Of a stretch of 64,000 nt of DNA, positions 7,819 through 17,443 are shown in pieces. The translations under genes and the position numbers were made by a program. The first letter of the stretch is position 1. Every line of letters begins with the position of its first letter. The notes below the pieces were generated by a model. It searched no databases and had not been told where the DNA came from. It saw only the letters and a list, made by a program, of their open reading frames with translations. Origin of the DNA: Algibacter miyuki (GTDB lineage: Bacteria; Bacteroidota; Bacteroidia; Flavobacteriales; Flavobacteriaceae); assembly GCF_030409805.1 (NCBI RefSeq), contig NZ_JAUFQP010000001.1, positions 124,001 to 188,000 on the forward strand, in the 5' to 3' direction.

Positions 7819-9282
7819 ATGAAAAATTTGAATAAAAGTAAGCGTAGTTGTATTGTTTTAGCTCTTGTATTGTCTTGCTTTTTTGCTTGTAAAAAAGAGA
7901 ACAAGTGGGAGGGAGTTTGTGTAACCCCTCACGATATTGGGACGGTGTCTATGAATCCGGTTAAAAATAATATACTAAAATATGAAGTTCTTGTAAACAC
8001 AGAAAAAGCACTGGATGTTTACATTAAATACTGGATTGATAGAAAAGATGATTTGGATAGTATAAATGAAAAACAATTTTATTACAGCCAAGTTTCAAAA
8101 AACAAAAAGGAGCATCAAATTCTTTTAATGAACCTGAAACAAAATACGGCGTATAAGTACGTTGTAGTGGCTCAAAATGATAATTGTAAAAGTTATAGCG
8201 ACGAAAAAGAGTTCAAAACAAATTCCATTCCTTACTATTTGCCTTTTAACCATCCCAAAACGGATAGTACTCTAGTGAAAAATGTGTTTAAGGGGTACAT
8301 GTCGAGCCATTCTTTAGATATTCCAGGTTATTTATTTCTTATAGATAATGACATGGATTTGGTATGGTATCATGAAGTACCTAGAAGTATCAAAGTGGCA
8401 AATTGGACAGATCAAAATACCGTTCTAACCATATTAAGTGTAAATGCAACCAAATATACCAGAGGGGAAGAAATTGCTGAATTTGATTTAAAAGGTAATA
8501 TTCTTTTTAGAACTCAAAAAGGCGCAAAAGGCGACAAAGGTTTAGATAAAATTCTGCATCATGAAATTAGACATGATAATGATAACAACATCATGGCGCT
8601 AACGTATGAGGAGGAGGTTTACGACTTAACTTCTGTAGGAGGAACCGCTGAAGAACTCATTATTGGAGATGGTATTATCATTATTGATAAAGAAGGAAAT
8701 AAAGTTTGGGAGTGGTCTGTATTTGATGTAATGGACCCCGTAACATATCCTGGTATCATGGATAAAAGGAAAGATTGGTTTCATGCAAATTCTTTATGGC
8801 AAGATGAAAACGGAGATTTCTTAATCTCTTTTAGAACCACTAATCAAGTATGGAAAATAGATGGAGAATCAGGAGAACTGATATGGAAACTAGGCGGTGA
8901 AGATGGCGATTTTAATTTACCCGATAGTTTGAAGTTTTATGGGCAACATGCGGCGCATATCAATAGTCAAGGAGATCTTATGCTGTTAGATAACGGCCTT
9001 AGCGATTCTATTCCAAAGGTAAAATCATTCACCATTGATGAAACAAACATGACCGCAACGCCTCAAATTAATTTTGCGATGCCTAAAGAATTTTATTCAG
9101 GAGTAAAAGGTTGTGCTTATCTCCTAGACAACGAGTACGTTATGTTTTGCTCATCTGATAAAAGGAGAGTGTACTATTTTGATTTAGATGGAAACTATTT
9201 AGGACAACTAGAAACAAGTTACAAATTGTATAGAGCAGAATATATGGATGAAATGTATGATAGTAGTGAATACGTAAAATAG
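7819..9282 (+). CDS. Arylsulfotransferase (ASST)-like lipoprotein
   Basis: A 487-residue lipoprotein (signal ending CFFAC, Cys24). Residues about 35-135 form a beta-sandwich resembling an Fn3-like domain (LKQNTAYKYVVVAQND). Residues about 150-480 form a six-bladed-propeller-type region with arylsulfotransferase signatures: WYHEVP, LHHEIRHDND, WFHANSLWQDENGDFLISFR, the SGELIWKLGG repeat, and YGQHAAHI, where a catalytic His could lie. Family members transfer sulfate between phenolic compounds without PAPS. In a locus rich in sulfatases a sulfate-handling role is attractive, but the protein may act only as a binding propeller. It stands between a decayed stretch and a SusC/SusD pair starting 131 bp downstream. 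The family call is fair; the function is open. Confidence 0.75.
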   Translation: MKNLNKSKRSCIVLALVLSCFFACKKENKWEGVCVTPHDIGTVSMNPVKNNILKYEVLVNTEKALDVYIKYWIDRKDDLDSINEKQFYYSQVSKNKKEHQILLMNLKQNTAYKYVVVAQNDNCKSYSDEKEFKTNSIPYYLPFNHPKTDSTLVKNVFKGYMSSHSLDIPGYLFLIDNDMDLVWYHEVPRSIKVANWTDQNTVLTILSVNATKYTRGEEIAEFDLKGNILFRTQKGAKGDKGLDKILHHEIRHDNDNNIMALTYEEEVYDLTSVGGTAEELIIGDGIIIIDKEGNKVWEWSVFDVMDPVTYPGIMDKRKDWFHANSLWQDENGDFLISFRTTNQVWKIDGESGELIWKLGGEDGDFNLPDSLKFYGQHAAHINSQGDLMLLDNGLSDSIPKVKSFTIDETNMTATPQINFAMPKEFYSGVKGCAYLLDNEYVMFCSSDKRRVYYFDLDGNYLGQLETSYKLYRAEYMDEMYDSSEYVK

Positions 9283-9413
9283 AAATAAAACTAATAAATA
9301 AGAATAAAATAAAAAGAGGAATCGAGATACTAACATCTCAACAAAATAGGGGTAATCTCTAGTATAATGTAAAAATAATCAAATGTTTAACTAACTTAAT
9401 TCAATGTCTATTT

Positions 9414-12400
9414 ATGAAAATTAAATCAATTAAAAATTGTTTTCTTCTAAGAAATCAGTTTTTTAAGCTTCTTATGAGAACGTTCATTTTCTTATGCTGC
9501 TTTTCGGTATTTAGTATAACGCCGAAGAAACTAACATCCCAAAATGCAAAAATCGCAGTTAATGATGATAAATTTATCTATCCAGAAGCTTTAGCTAGCG
9601 CTTCTAACGTAAATGAGAATTCTAAACAAGAGCTTCAAGTTTCTGGGGTTGTTGTAGATGTTAATGGCCAACCGTTGCCAGGAGCAAATATTGTTGAAAA
9701 AGGCACGGCAAATGGTGCTCAAACCGATTTTGATGGTAATTTTAGTTTAAACCTTAAAAGTAAAGATGCTGTATTAGTTGTTTCTTTTGTAGGATTTACT
9801 ACTCAAGAAGTTTCAGTAGAAGGGAAAACGCAATTGAATATTAAGCTTATCGAGAATGCCACAAGTTTAAATGAGGTGGTTGTTGTTGGGTATGGATCTC
9901 AAAAGAAATCTGACCTTACCGGTGCTGTTGCTCAAATTTCAGCTGACGATTTTGAAAGTCAACCTATGACGTCTGTAGATCAAGCCTTACAAGGTCGATT
10001 AGCTGGTGTACAAGTAACTCAAAATAATGGTGTTCCTGGAAGCGGATTTAAAATTCGTGTAAGAGGTTCAGGCTCATTTGGAAACAACGATCCGCTTTAT
10101 GTTATCGATGGTTTTATTGGTGGAAGTACAGCAAATTTAGCGCCTGAAGATATTGAAACGATTAGTGTTTTAAAAGATGCCAGTGCTACAGCAATTTATG
10201 GTAATAGAGCTTCTGGAGGTGTCGTAATTATAACAACTAAAAGAGGTAAGGAAGGCAAAAATACAGTAGAGGTTAATTCTTTCGTTTCTATAGGAGATCC
10301 AATAGGTGAATTTGATGTTTTAAATGGAGCCGATTTTGCTGAATTAGTTAATAAGAAAAATATTGAACAAGGTGGTTCTGCTACGTATTCAAATGAAGAA
10401 ATAGCAGCATTACAAGCTAATGGAGGAACTAATTGGCAAGACGAAATTTTTCAAACAGCAATTACAAACAATTACCAGTTAGCTTTTAGCGGTGGTGGAC
10501 CAAGTGTTTCGTATTACGTATCTGCTAATCATTCAAAACAGGAAGGTTTAATAAAACATACAAAATACGAGCGATTTGGTTTTAGAGCTAATATTGATGC
10601 TAAAATTAATGATAAGTTAGACGTAGATTTTAGCGTGTTTGCTACCAGTGATACACGCGAAAATGGCACAAATAGTGTTTCTGCATTTGGTGCAGGAAAC
10701 CTAATGGCTGTAGCTTTAACATTCGATCCAACAACGCCTGTTTATGATACGAATGGCGATTATAACCTGTTTACAATTAATAATGTCGCTAATCAAGGGC
10801 AAAACCCGCTGTTTTTAGCAAGTGTTGCAGATCGTACAACTTATGGTAAATATTTACAGTCGAGAATAGCTTTAAACTATAAAATCGCAAATAACTTAGA
10901 CTTAAATGTGGCTTTAGGAGCAAGTAGTAGTTATAGTAATTATAGAGAATATGTAGATGCACGTATTCAGAATGGAAACACAGCAACTAGCGACGTAGGT
11001 GATGGTCTTTCTTACCAAAACACCAATAGATTGACTTATGCTAATACTTTTAATGATAAGCATAATGTATCTGCCGATTTTATATTTGAACAGTCTCAAT
11101 ACGAAGGACGATCAACAAGTGCTTATGCTGAAAATTTTCCAAACTCTAACGTAGGATCAGATAATTTAGGCTTAGGATCTAACCAAAGAGTGGAGTCTGG
11201 AGCAAGTAAAAGTAGTTTAGAATCTTACATAGGAAGAGTAACTTATGGTTTTGATGATCGTTATTTATTATCAGGATCTATAAGAGCAGATAAGTCTAGT
11301 AAATTTTTAAATGATCAAACGGGAATATTTCCTTCATTCTCATTAGGTTGGAACATTTCAAATGAAGATTTTTTCGGAGATAATATCATCAGTAACCTTA
11401 AGTTTAGAGGTGGTTGGGGTGTAACTGGTAGTGATAGAGTAGATACTCAAGCTGCTCATGCATTTCTAACAACTGGTGGTAATAATTATGTTTTTGGTGG
11501 AAATCTAGATTCTAGTATCGTTATCGGTATTGCGCCTTCAGAAAAAGCAGCAAATCCAAATTTAACTTGGGAAGAAACGAAACAAACCAATATAGGTTTA
11601 GATTATGCTTTCTTGAATGGAAAAATTAGTGGGTCATTTGATTATTATAATAAAAAGACAGAGGGTTTATTAATGAGAAGAAACTTGCCTAACTATACAG
11701 GTTCAACTTACCAATGGGTAAATGCAGCTGCAGTAGAAAATAAAGGTTTTGAATTCTCTATCAACGCATATCCTGTAACAACTAAAGATTTTTCTTGGGA
11801 AATTGGAGCTAATTTTTCAACAAACAAGAATAAGGTATTAGAGTTGGTTGATGGCTTAGATCAAATTGAACTTGGTGGCGATTACAATTCATTCTCAGGT
11901 GCTGTTACTATTGTTAAAGTAGGCGAAGCATTAGGTTCGTTTTATGGTTATGAGTACACTGGACCAGACCCAACTACAGGCGATGCTACTTATAAAGATC
12001 TTAATGGAGATAACATTATAGATGCTGAAAACGATAGAGCAATCATGGGGAATGGAAACCCTGATTTTGTTTTTGGTGTTAATAATAACGTTACTTATAA
12101 AGGTTTAGAATTAAACATATTCGTACAATCTTTACAAGGAAATGAAATTTATAACGCTATAGGAACGAGTACTTATGGATGGGGTGCTATATCTAGACAT
12201 TCTACTAATCCGAATAGTTTAAACTCTTGGACACCAACAAATACAGACACTAATATTCCGAGATTAAATAGTACGGTTAAGCCTATTTCTACATTTTCTA
12301 TAGAAGACGGTTCTTTTATTAGGTTGAAAAACATAAGCTTAGGTTATAATTTACCGTCTGAAACATTAAAAAACATTGGCATATCTTCAGCTAAAGTTTA

Positions 12401-12554
12401 TGTAAGTGGTCAAAACTTATTGACTTGGACAGATTACAGTGGTTTCGATCCTGAAGTATCAAGTGGTGGTGGAAGTGATATTGACCCTGGTGTTGATAAT
12501 GGTGTATTCCCAAATACAAAAACAGTTACTGTGGGAATTAATGTTAATTTTTAA
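9414..12554 (+). CDS. SusC-family TonB-dependent outer-membrane receptor
   Basis: Full-length SusC, 1046 residues. Domains in order: an extended N-terminal leader whose hydrophobic segment is FIFLCCFSVFSI (residues about 25-40); a CarboxypepD_reg-like domain (about 75-155: VVVDVNGQPLPGANIVEKGT, TDFDGNFSL); the VVVGYGSQKKSDLTGAV motif; a plug domain (PLYVIDGFIGG, IETISVLKDASATAIYG, ASGGVVIITTK); and a long beta-barrel ending GINVNF. It should import oligosaccharides across the outer membrane using TonB energy. The SusD partner starts 10 bp after its stop. The leader is about 30 residues longer than typical; an internal ATG about 22 codons in (MRTFIF) would give a normal-length signal peptide and could be the real start. 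Confidence 0.97.
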   Translation: MKIKSIKNCFLLRNQFFKLLMRTFIFLCCFSVFSITPKKLTSQNAKIAVNDDKFIYPEALASASNVNENSKQELQVSGVVVDVNGQPLPGANIVEKGTANGAQTDFDGNFSLNLKSKDAVLVVSFVGFTTQEVSVEGKTQLNIKLIENATSLNEVVVVGYGSQKKSDLTGAVAQISADDFESQPMTSVDQALQGRLAGVQVTQNNGVPGSGFKIRVRGSGSFGNNDPLYVIDGFIGGSTANLAPEDIETISVLKDASATAIYGNRASGGVVIITTKRGKEGKNTVEVNSFVSIGDPIGEFDVLNGADFAELVNKKNIEQGGSATYSNEEIAALQANGGTNWQDEIFQTAITNNYQLAFSGGGPSVSYYVSANHSKQEGLIKHTKYERFGFRANIDAKINDKLDVDFSVFATSDTRENGTNSVSAFGAGNLMAVALTFDPTTPVYDTNGDYNLFTINNVANQGQNPLFLASVADRTTYGKYLQSRIALNYKIANNLDLNVALGASSSYSNYREYVDARIQNGNTATSDVGDGLSYQNTNRLTYANTFNDKHNVSADFIFEQSQYEGRSTSAYAENFPNSNVGSDNLGLGSNQRVESGASKSSLESYIGRVTYGFDDRYLLSGSIRADKSSKFLNDQTGIFPSFSLGWNISNEDFFGDNIISNLKFRGGWGVTGSDRVDTQAAHAFLTTGGNNYVFGGNLDSSIVIGIAPSEKAANPNLTWEETKQTNIGLDYAFLNGKISGSFDYYNKKTEGLLMRRNLPNYTGSTYQWVNAAAVENKGFEFSINAYPVTTKDFSWEIGANFSTNKNKVLELVDGLDQIELGGDYNSFSGAVTIVKVGEALGSFYGYEYTGPDPTTGDATYKDLNGDNIIDAENDRAIMGNGNPDFVFGVNNNVTYKGLELNIFVQSLQGNEIYNAIGTSTYGWGAISRHSTNPNSLNSWTPTNTDTNIPRLNSTVKPISTFSIEDGSFIRLKNISLGYNLPSETLKNIGISSAKVYVSGQNLLTWTDYSGFDPEVSSGGGSDIDPGVDNGVFPNTKTVTVGINVNF

Positions 12555-12564
12555 ATAAAACACA

Positions 12565-14055
12565 ATGAAAAATAATAAAATATTTAAAACTAGTTTTTTA
12601 GTATTGGTTGCAGCTGGTACATTTATATTAAATGGATGCCAATCTCTTGAGCCAGATACCGACGGTACATTAACGGCTGATAACTTTTTCCAAACAGAGG
12701 GCGATTTAGATGCAGCTGTAACTGCTCAATACAATTCTCTACTATCATTTGCTACTTATGTTCATGGTCAGATACCTTATTTTGGAGGTGACGATTTAAC
12801 AACATGGGGCGCAGGTAATAAAGATAATTTCAGACAATACGATCAATTTAATCCAGATGCTGATAATGGTAATGTGAAAGCGCAAAACTGGAATCCTTGG
12901 TGGAAAATGGTTTTAACAACCAATACCGTATTAGACCACTACCAAAAGGTAAGTGCGTCTCAAGAAAAATTAGATAATGCTGCGGGTCAAGCACATTTTC
13001 TTCGCGGATTAGCTTATTTCTTTTTAGTAAGAACCTACGGTGAAGTTCCATTATTAAATTCTACAGCCGTTACAGGACGTGAAGAGAAAGCTTCTTTTGA
13101 AGCTATATACGATCAAATTATATCAGATTTTACTATAGCTAAAACTTTACTTCCTGCATCATGGGGCGATGAGCCAGGTAGACCAACAAAATGGGCTGCT
13201 CAATCATACCTTGCTCATGTTTACTTAACAAGTGCTGGATTTCCTTTAAAAAACACAGCTAATTACGCTTTAGCTGCTGCCGAGGCAAAAAATGTAATAG
13301 ATAATGGGCCGTATGCATTGGTAAATAATTTTGCCGATTTATGGAACGATCCAACAACTCAAAATAATTCAGAAAGTGTTTTTGCAATAAACTTATGCTT
13401 CAGCTGTGGCGGTTGGACCTTTGGAAACTGGAAATCTGTTGGTTCTACAAGTGCCGAAGAAACAGGATGGCAAGATTTCTTTACTGAAATTGGATTTTTT
13501 AATGGTTTCCCAGAAGGGCCTCGAAAAGATGCAACCTTTACTACAGAATTTCCTGTTGAAGGTGGCGGAACGCTTACATGGCAAGAAAGTTTACATAAGC
13601 ACCCTTATTTTGCAAAATGGAAGGGCACACTTATTGACGGAAAGTTTAGTTATGATGGTGGCGGACCAGACTTAAACGCTTATTTAATGCGTTATTCTGA
13701 ATTATTATTAACACACGCCGAGGCAACAATTATGTCTACAGGGCCTACTAATTCTGAAGGATTAGAGAGTTTAAATAAAGTTAAAAGAAGAGCCGCAGGT
13801 AAGCCTGTAAACGTTGCCGATCCATCGGTAGATGTTACTAGTGCTACGCAAGCAGATGTTGTTGATGAGCGTGCATGGGAGTTAGCTGGTGAATATTCTA
13901 GATGGTTTGATATGGTTAGAACCGAAATTATCGCAGAAGTAGCAGCTAATAAAGATGCGCTAGATTTACCGGTAATTGGTACAATAGATGAAACTAAACC
14001 GTGGGCTTTAATACCTTCTTCAGAAGCAGATTTAAATCCAAACTTAGGGAACTAA
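12565..14055 (+). CDS. SusD-family surface glycan-binding lipoprotein
   Basis: A 496-residue SusD homologue with lipobox FILNGC (Cys about 25). Family blocks are visible: AQAHFLRGLAYFFLVRTYGEVPLL (split here by eye), then WAAQSYLAHVYLTSAGFPL, LNAYLMRYSELLLTHAEA, and DERAWELAGEYSRWFDMVRTE. The protein ends in the usual LIPSSEADLNPNLGN. It is coupled to the SusC gene 10 bp upstream and is followed 24 bp later by a strong intrinsic terminator, so the pair closes a transcription unit. The precise ligand is unknown; the neighbouring GH20 and GH16-fold genes point to a HexNAc-containing glycan. Confidence 0.96.
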   Translation: MKNNKIFKTSFLVLVAAGTFILNGCQSLEPDTDGTLTADNFFQTEGDLDAAVTAQYNSLLSFATYVHGQIPYFGGDDLTTWGAGNKDNFRQYDQFNPDADNGNVKAQNWNPWWKMVLTTNTVLDHYQKVSASQEKLDNAAGQAHFLRGLAYFFLVRTYGEVPLLNSTAVTGREEKASFEAIYDQIISDFTIAKTLLPASWGDEPGRPTKWAAQSYLAHVYLTSAGFPLKNTANYALAAAEAKNVIDNGPYALVNNFADLWNDPTTQNNSESVFAINLCFSCGGWTFGNWKSVGSTSAEETGWQDFFTEIGFFNGFPEGPRKDATFTTEFPVEGGGTLTWQESLHKHPYFAKWKGTLIDGKFSYDGGGPDLNAYLMRYSELLLTHAEATIMSTGPTNSEGLESLNKVKRRAAGKPVNVADPSVDVTSATQADVVDERAWELAGEYSRWFDMVRTEIIAEVAANKDALDLPVIGTIDETKPWALIPSSEADLNPNLGN

Positions 14056-14079
14056 GAAATAGTTAATAGCAAGAAAAAG

Positions 14080-14108
14080 CCTCGAAGACATATCTTCGAG
14101 GTTTTTTT
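14080..14108 (+). terminator. Intrinsic terminator after second SusC/SusD pair
   Basis: Perfect 9-bp stem CCTCGAAGA (14080-14088) / TCTTCGAGG (14093-14101), a 4-base loop, then seven Ts (14102-14108). It lies 24 bp after the susD stop codon. Confidence 0.92.
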
Positions 14109-14203
14109 GTGATTTTTTTTAAGAAGAAATAAGGTCATGATAATAAATAAGCAGCAGCTAATTTAGCTGTTATTTAGAGCTTTGGTTTTACCAAAATCAA
14201 AGG

Positions 14204-14947
14204 TTAAGGTAGATATGCTTCAAATTCAACATAATCAAACAGTCCGTAATTATCTTGGCTAGGTATATGGTCTCCTATAAACTTTAAGTTTTCAACACTA
14301 CAAAAAATAGTAAAAGGGTATTCGGCTCCGTAATTAAGGCTTAATCTGTTCATTTCTGTATTATCAATATACCAAACAACTTCATATTTATCATTTTTCA
14401 GAAGTAAATCAATGTCTAAAGTGTACCATTGGTTTCTTTTTATTTTTTTCGGGATGGATTGAAACGGAAGTGCCTGCGAAGTCATATATGCTATAACATC
14501 GTCTGGTTCTGCATTTAAACTTTGCCTAACAGCAGTAGAACCGTAACCTATTTCAAAATCCAATTCATGCTTGTCATCATGGTATATAAAGGCACCAATA
14601 CTGGCCATATCTCCAACGCCAAGTTCGGGCACAAAAACACGCCAAGTATATTTCCCCACGTTGTATGTTTTATCCACAGTTCTTACTTTAGGTCTGTCCC
14701 AGGTATTAGCTCTGGCAGTCATCATTAACTCGCTATTATTTATTTCGTAATTGATTAAACCCTTCATGTTTTGAGAGCCATCAATCCAACCGGTCATAGT
14801 ATTGAAATCCCAGCGAGTGATGTTCTCTTTTTTATTTGTTTTTTCTGAAATTTTATTTGTTTTACCCTTTAATACGGAAGAACAACTTGATAAGGAGATA
14901 ACCATAAAAGTGATGGATAGCAACGTTTTATTTGTTTTTTGAAACAT
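14204..14947 (-). CDS. Small GH16-fold lipoprotein (putative glycoside hydrolase or lectin)
   Basis: A 247-residue lipoprotein (lipobox SLSSC, Cys22) with a concanavalin-like sandwich. The motif HELDFEIGY at residues 127-135 gives E128-x-D130-x-E132, the GH16 E-x-D-x-E pattern. Other readable features are YNVGKYTWRVFVP before it and IKRNQWYTLDIDLLL and VVWYIDNTEMNRL after it, typical of GH16-like folds in which a bound sugar lies across the sheet. It lies downstream of the GH20 gene at 15071-17044 on the same strand, with a hairpin in the 123-bp gap. It resembles the protein at 3699-4445 in size and motif but is not a close copy. An active endo-hydrolase is possible and a binding role equally so. 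Confidence 0.65.
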   Translation of the reverse strand: MFQKTNKTLLSITFMVISLSSCSSVLKGKTNKISEKTNKKENITRWDFNTMTGWIDGSQNMKGLINYEINNSELMMTARANTWDRPKVRTVDKTYNVGKYTWRVFVPELGVGDMASIGAFIYHDDKHELDFEIGYGSTAVRQSLNAEPDDVIAYMTSQALPFQSIPKKIKRNQWYTLDIDLLLKNDKYEVVWYIDNTEMNRLSLNYGAEYPFTIFCSVENLKFIGDHIPSQDNYGLFDYVEFEAYLP

Positions 14948-14995
14948 TTTTTATTTTTTAATAGAATAGTTTGAATTCGATTAGAAGCCTAAACG

Positions 14996-15034
14996 AGGTA
15001 AGGCATCCATTAAAAATGAATGCCTTACCTTTTT
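14996..15034 (+). terminator. Stem-loop between two minus-strand genes, terminator-like only on the plus strand
   Basis: Perfect 11-bp stem AGGTAAGGCAT (14996-15006) / ATGCCTTACCT (15020-15030), extended internally by CATT/AATG. A T run (15030-15034) follows on the plus strand. The flanking genes read on the minus strand, where only CGTTT follows the stem. For their transcript it is more likely a processing or mRNA-stabilising hairpin that sets unequal levels of the two products, or a block to antisense transcription. Confidence 0.5.
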
Positions 15035-15070
15035 ATTTTGATGTATGATTTAATAGATTTTAGGAGAGGA

Positions 15071-17044
15071 TTAGTTTAGGCATTTTCCTGCTGTAAAATC
15101 TATTTTTAAATGGTCTTCTTTAATATTAACTTTATAGTTTTTGTCTGATGAGAGGTTTTCGCAAGAGCTGTCTGCCGGAATTTTTATGTGGTTGTCCCAA
15201 CTTCCTTCTGGTGATTTTAAAAGAATAAATTGTACAGTGCTGTTTTTAGGCAGAAGCCTGTGGCCCGTGTAAATACCGTCGTAATCATAGTCGGTTAAGG
15301 TAACGCCATTCGCGTGCCAATGTTCTTTAGCTCCAGAATGTGAGTTTGTAAATGTACCAGCAAGTGTTAGGAACTCACGGCCTCCTTGAATGTCTTTAAA
15401 ATAAGGCGAGTCATTCATGTTTACGTTAAATACCACATCAACATAATCGGGGTTGCTTGAGCCTTGGATAAAATAAGGCGAGTTTTCCCAGTTAGCTTTA
15501 ACCGTTTCTAGGTTTTGTTGAAACCTTATAAAATTTTTATTTTCATTTTTAGTCCAACCTACTTCAGCATAAGCTGCGATTCTTGGAAAAACTTGTCTGT
15601 AAAGATCTGATACTTTAGGAATCCATTCGCTCCACATTTGGCAACCAAGTCCGATAACATTCTTTTCTAAAGCGGTATCAATGCCTTCCGGAATAGGATT
15701 AAATCCATAAGCTTTATCAAGTGATATTGAGTTAAAATCATAATCAAGATAAGTGTAACTGTGTGTAGAATTTACAACTTCGTGCCCTTTATTAATAGCA
15801 GATAGCATAAGTTCTCGGCTACCTTTCCAAAAATGAACAATAGCACTTTCTGCAAGTTTTTGGTTGTTCTCTTCTTTTTCTTCACCTTCTCGCCACTGGT
15901 GTAAATTTTCACCTAAAATATCATTCCATCCCATCATTCTATAACCTTTACTTTCAATAAAATTGGAGACTTTATTTGTAAATGAAATTTGTACATCTGA
16001 AAATGTATTCAAATTATTTTTAGCCATGTAATCACTAATGTCTTTATCGTTTTTCCATTGACCAAACTTCACTTCATCACCTCCAATATGCACAATTTTA
16101 CTCGGGAATAAATTGATAACTTCTTGTAAAACGTCTTCTATAAAAGTGTACACTCTGTCGTTGGTAACATTGTAAATATTAGGCAAAATGCCAAAAGTAC
16201 CAGGTACTTCTATAGGTTCGTCTAAAGTGCCTAACCAAGGGTAAGCTGCAATGGCTGCCGAAGCATGCCCTGGCATTTCAATTTCAGGAATAATAGTGAT
16301 GTGCTTGGTTTGCGCATAGGCAATAACTTCTTTAATTTCTTCTTGTGTGTAAAAACCAGAATGAGGCTCACCGGTTCTTTTATCGCTTTTAACACCATTT
16401 ATTTGCGTGTTGTTCCTAATGCTTCCAACTTCAGTTAATAGCGGGTATTTTTTAATTTCAATACGCCAACCTTGATCATCGGTTAAGTGCCAATGAAATA
16501 TATTCATTTTTAATTTGGCCATTTGGTCTAGCATATCAAAAACAACCTGTTTGCCTTTAAAATGTCTAGATTCGTCCAACATAAAGGCACGCCATTTAAA
16601 AGCAGGATTATCTTCAATTGAAACACAAGGAATTAATAATTTGCCCTTTTTTGATATGGTTTGCAATTGCATTAAGGTCTGCAAAGCATAAAATATACCG
16701 GCAGGTTTCGCTGCTGAAACTTCAATTTTATTAGTATTAATTTCTAGATTGTAACCTTCGTTTCCGAGGTCTTTATATTTATTTTCAACTAACAATAATT
16801 CAATATTTGCATGTTTTGACTCTTCTACGTTTATATTTAATGTGCTCATTAATTTTTGTAGGGTTTCAAACTCGTTTTTTAAACCCGCATCGTAACTTAC
16901 TTTAAGTTTTTTTAGTTCTAAAGTGGCGTCATGCACTTTAATATTATTAGGGTAGGGGATTAAGTTTAATTGCGCCGAAACTTGTATGCTTAATAAACAA
17001 AACAGACAGCTTAGTATTAGTATTTTTTTCTTTAGATATGTCAT
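15071..17044 (-). CDS. GH20 beta-N-acetylhexosaminidase with C-terminal beta domain
   Basis: With the start at 17044 the product has 657 residues and a textbook signal peptide (MTYLKKKILIL...QVSAQ). An upstream in-frame ATG at 17071 would add nine residues. Domains: GH20b N-terminal domain (about 25-145: NLIPYPNNIKVHDATLEL, GYNLEI, GIFYALQTLMQL), GH20 barrel (about 150-500: RAFMLDESRHF, IFHWHLTDDQGWRIEIKKYP, IPEIEMPGHA), and catalytic signature VHIGGDEVKFGQW (D323-E324). A C-terminal beta-rich domain of about 120 residues (VVFNVNMNDSPYF, then LAGTFTNSH) is probably carbohydrate-binding. It should remove terminal GlcNAc/GalNAc outside the inner membrane. The regulator gene starts divergently 399 bp away. 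Confidence 0.93.
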   Translation of the reverse strand: MTYLKKKILILSCLFCLLSIQVSAQLNLIPYPNNIKVHDATLELKKLKVSYDAGLKNEFETLQKLMSTLNINVEESKHANIELLLVENKYKDLGNEGYNLEINTNKIEVSAAKPAGIFYALQTLMQLQTISKKGKLLIPCVSIEDNPAFKWRAFMLDESRHFKGKQVVFDMLDQMAKLKMNIFHWHLTDDQGWRIEIKKYPLLTEVGSIRNNTQINGVKSDKRTGEPHSGFYTQEEIKEVIAYAQTKHITIIPEIEMPGHASAAIAAYPWLGTLDEPIEVPGTFGILPNIYNVTNDRVYTFIEDVLQEVINLFPSKIVHIGGDEVKFGQWKNDKDISDYMAKNNLNTFSDVQISFTNKVSNFIESKGYRMMGWNDILGENLHQWREGEEKEENNQKLAESAIVHFWKGSRELMLSAINKGHEVVNSTHSYTYLDYDFNSISLDKAYGFNPIPEGIDTALEKNVIGLGCQMWSEWIPKVSDLYRQVFPRIAAYAEVGWTKNENKNFIRFQQNLETVKANWENSPYFIQGSSNPDYVDVVFNVNMNDSPYFKDIQGGREFLTLAGTFTNSHSGAKEHWHANGVTLTDYDYDGIYTGHRLLPKNSTVQFILLKSPEGSWDNHIKIPADSSCENLSSDKNYKVNIKEDHLKIDFTAGKCLN

Positions 17045-17443
17045 TATTTTTGATTTTTTATAGTTTAACATCGTGGTGATTTTTTTTAGTAAATTTTGTT
17101 GGTCTTAGTTTTTAACGAAGTAGAGCCTGAAATTAAAAGAGCTTGAGAGCGCAAGTTTTCTGTCTTTGAATTTAGAATTTATTTCAAATTATAATCATTT
17201 TTTTATAGCCGTTTGGCATGTGGGAATTTAGATGTAAAAGTAATTTAATACAAGGTTTAAAATGAGGTAATTATTATTCAAAAAGGTTAGATGTATTAGT
17301 ATTTATGCATTCTAGTCCCATATCATTACTCATATTCATACTTTTAGTAAGTAAAAATGTTTATCTAAAATAAATTTAATATTTGTCTTAATCTTTGTTT
17401 GATAATCGATAAGAAATGCCCAAATTCGTAGAAAAATTTTGAC
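17045..17443. other. Divergent intergenic region, GH20 (-) and hybrid regulator (+)
   Basis: 399 bp with no convincing open frame, so it must carry two outward promoters. AT-rich, with several TTTG-containing stretches near 17380-17402 (for example ATATTTGTC and ATCTTTGTTTG), but none matches the Bacteroidota -7 consensus TAnnTTTG exactly. No clear inverted repeat was seen. Binding of the adjacent hybrid regulator here is plausible but unsupported by sequence. Confidence 0.4.

Noticed and set aside
13406..13675. Alternative plus-strand frame inside the second susD gene
   Set aside because: Shadow of the susD coding sequence; the SusD frame holds all the family motifs.
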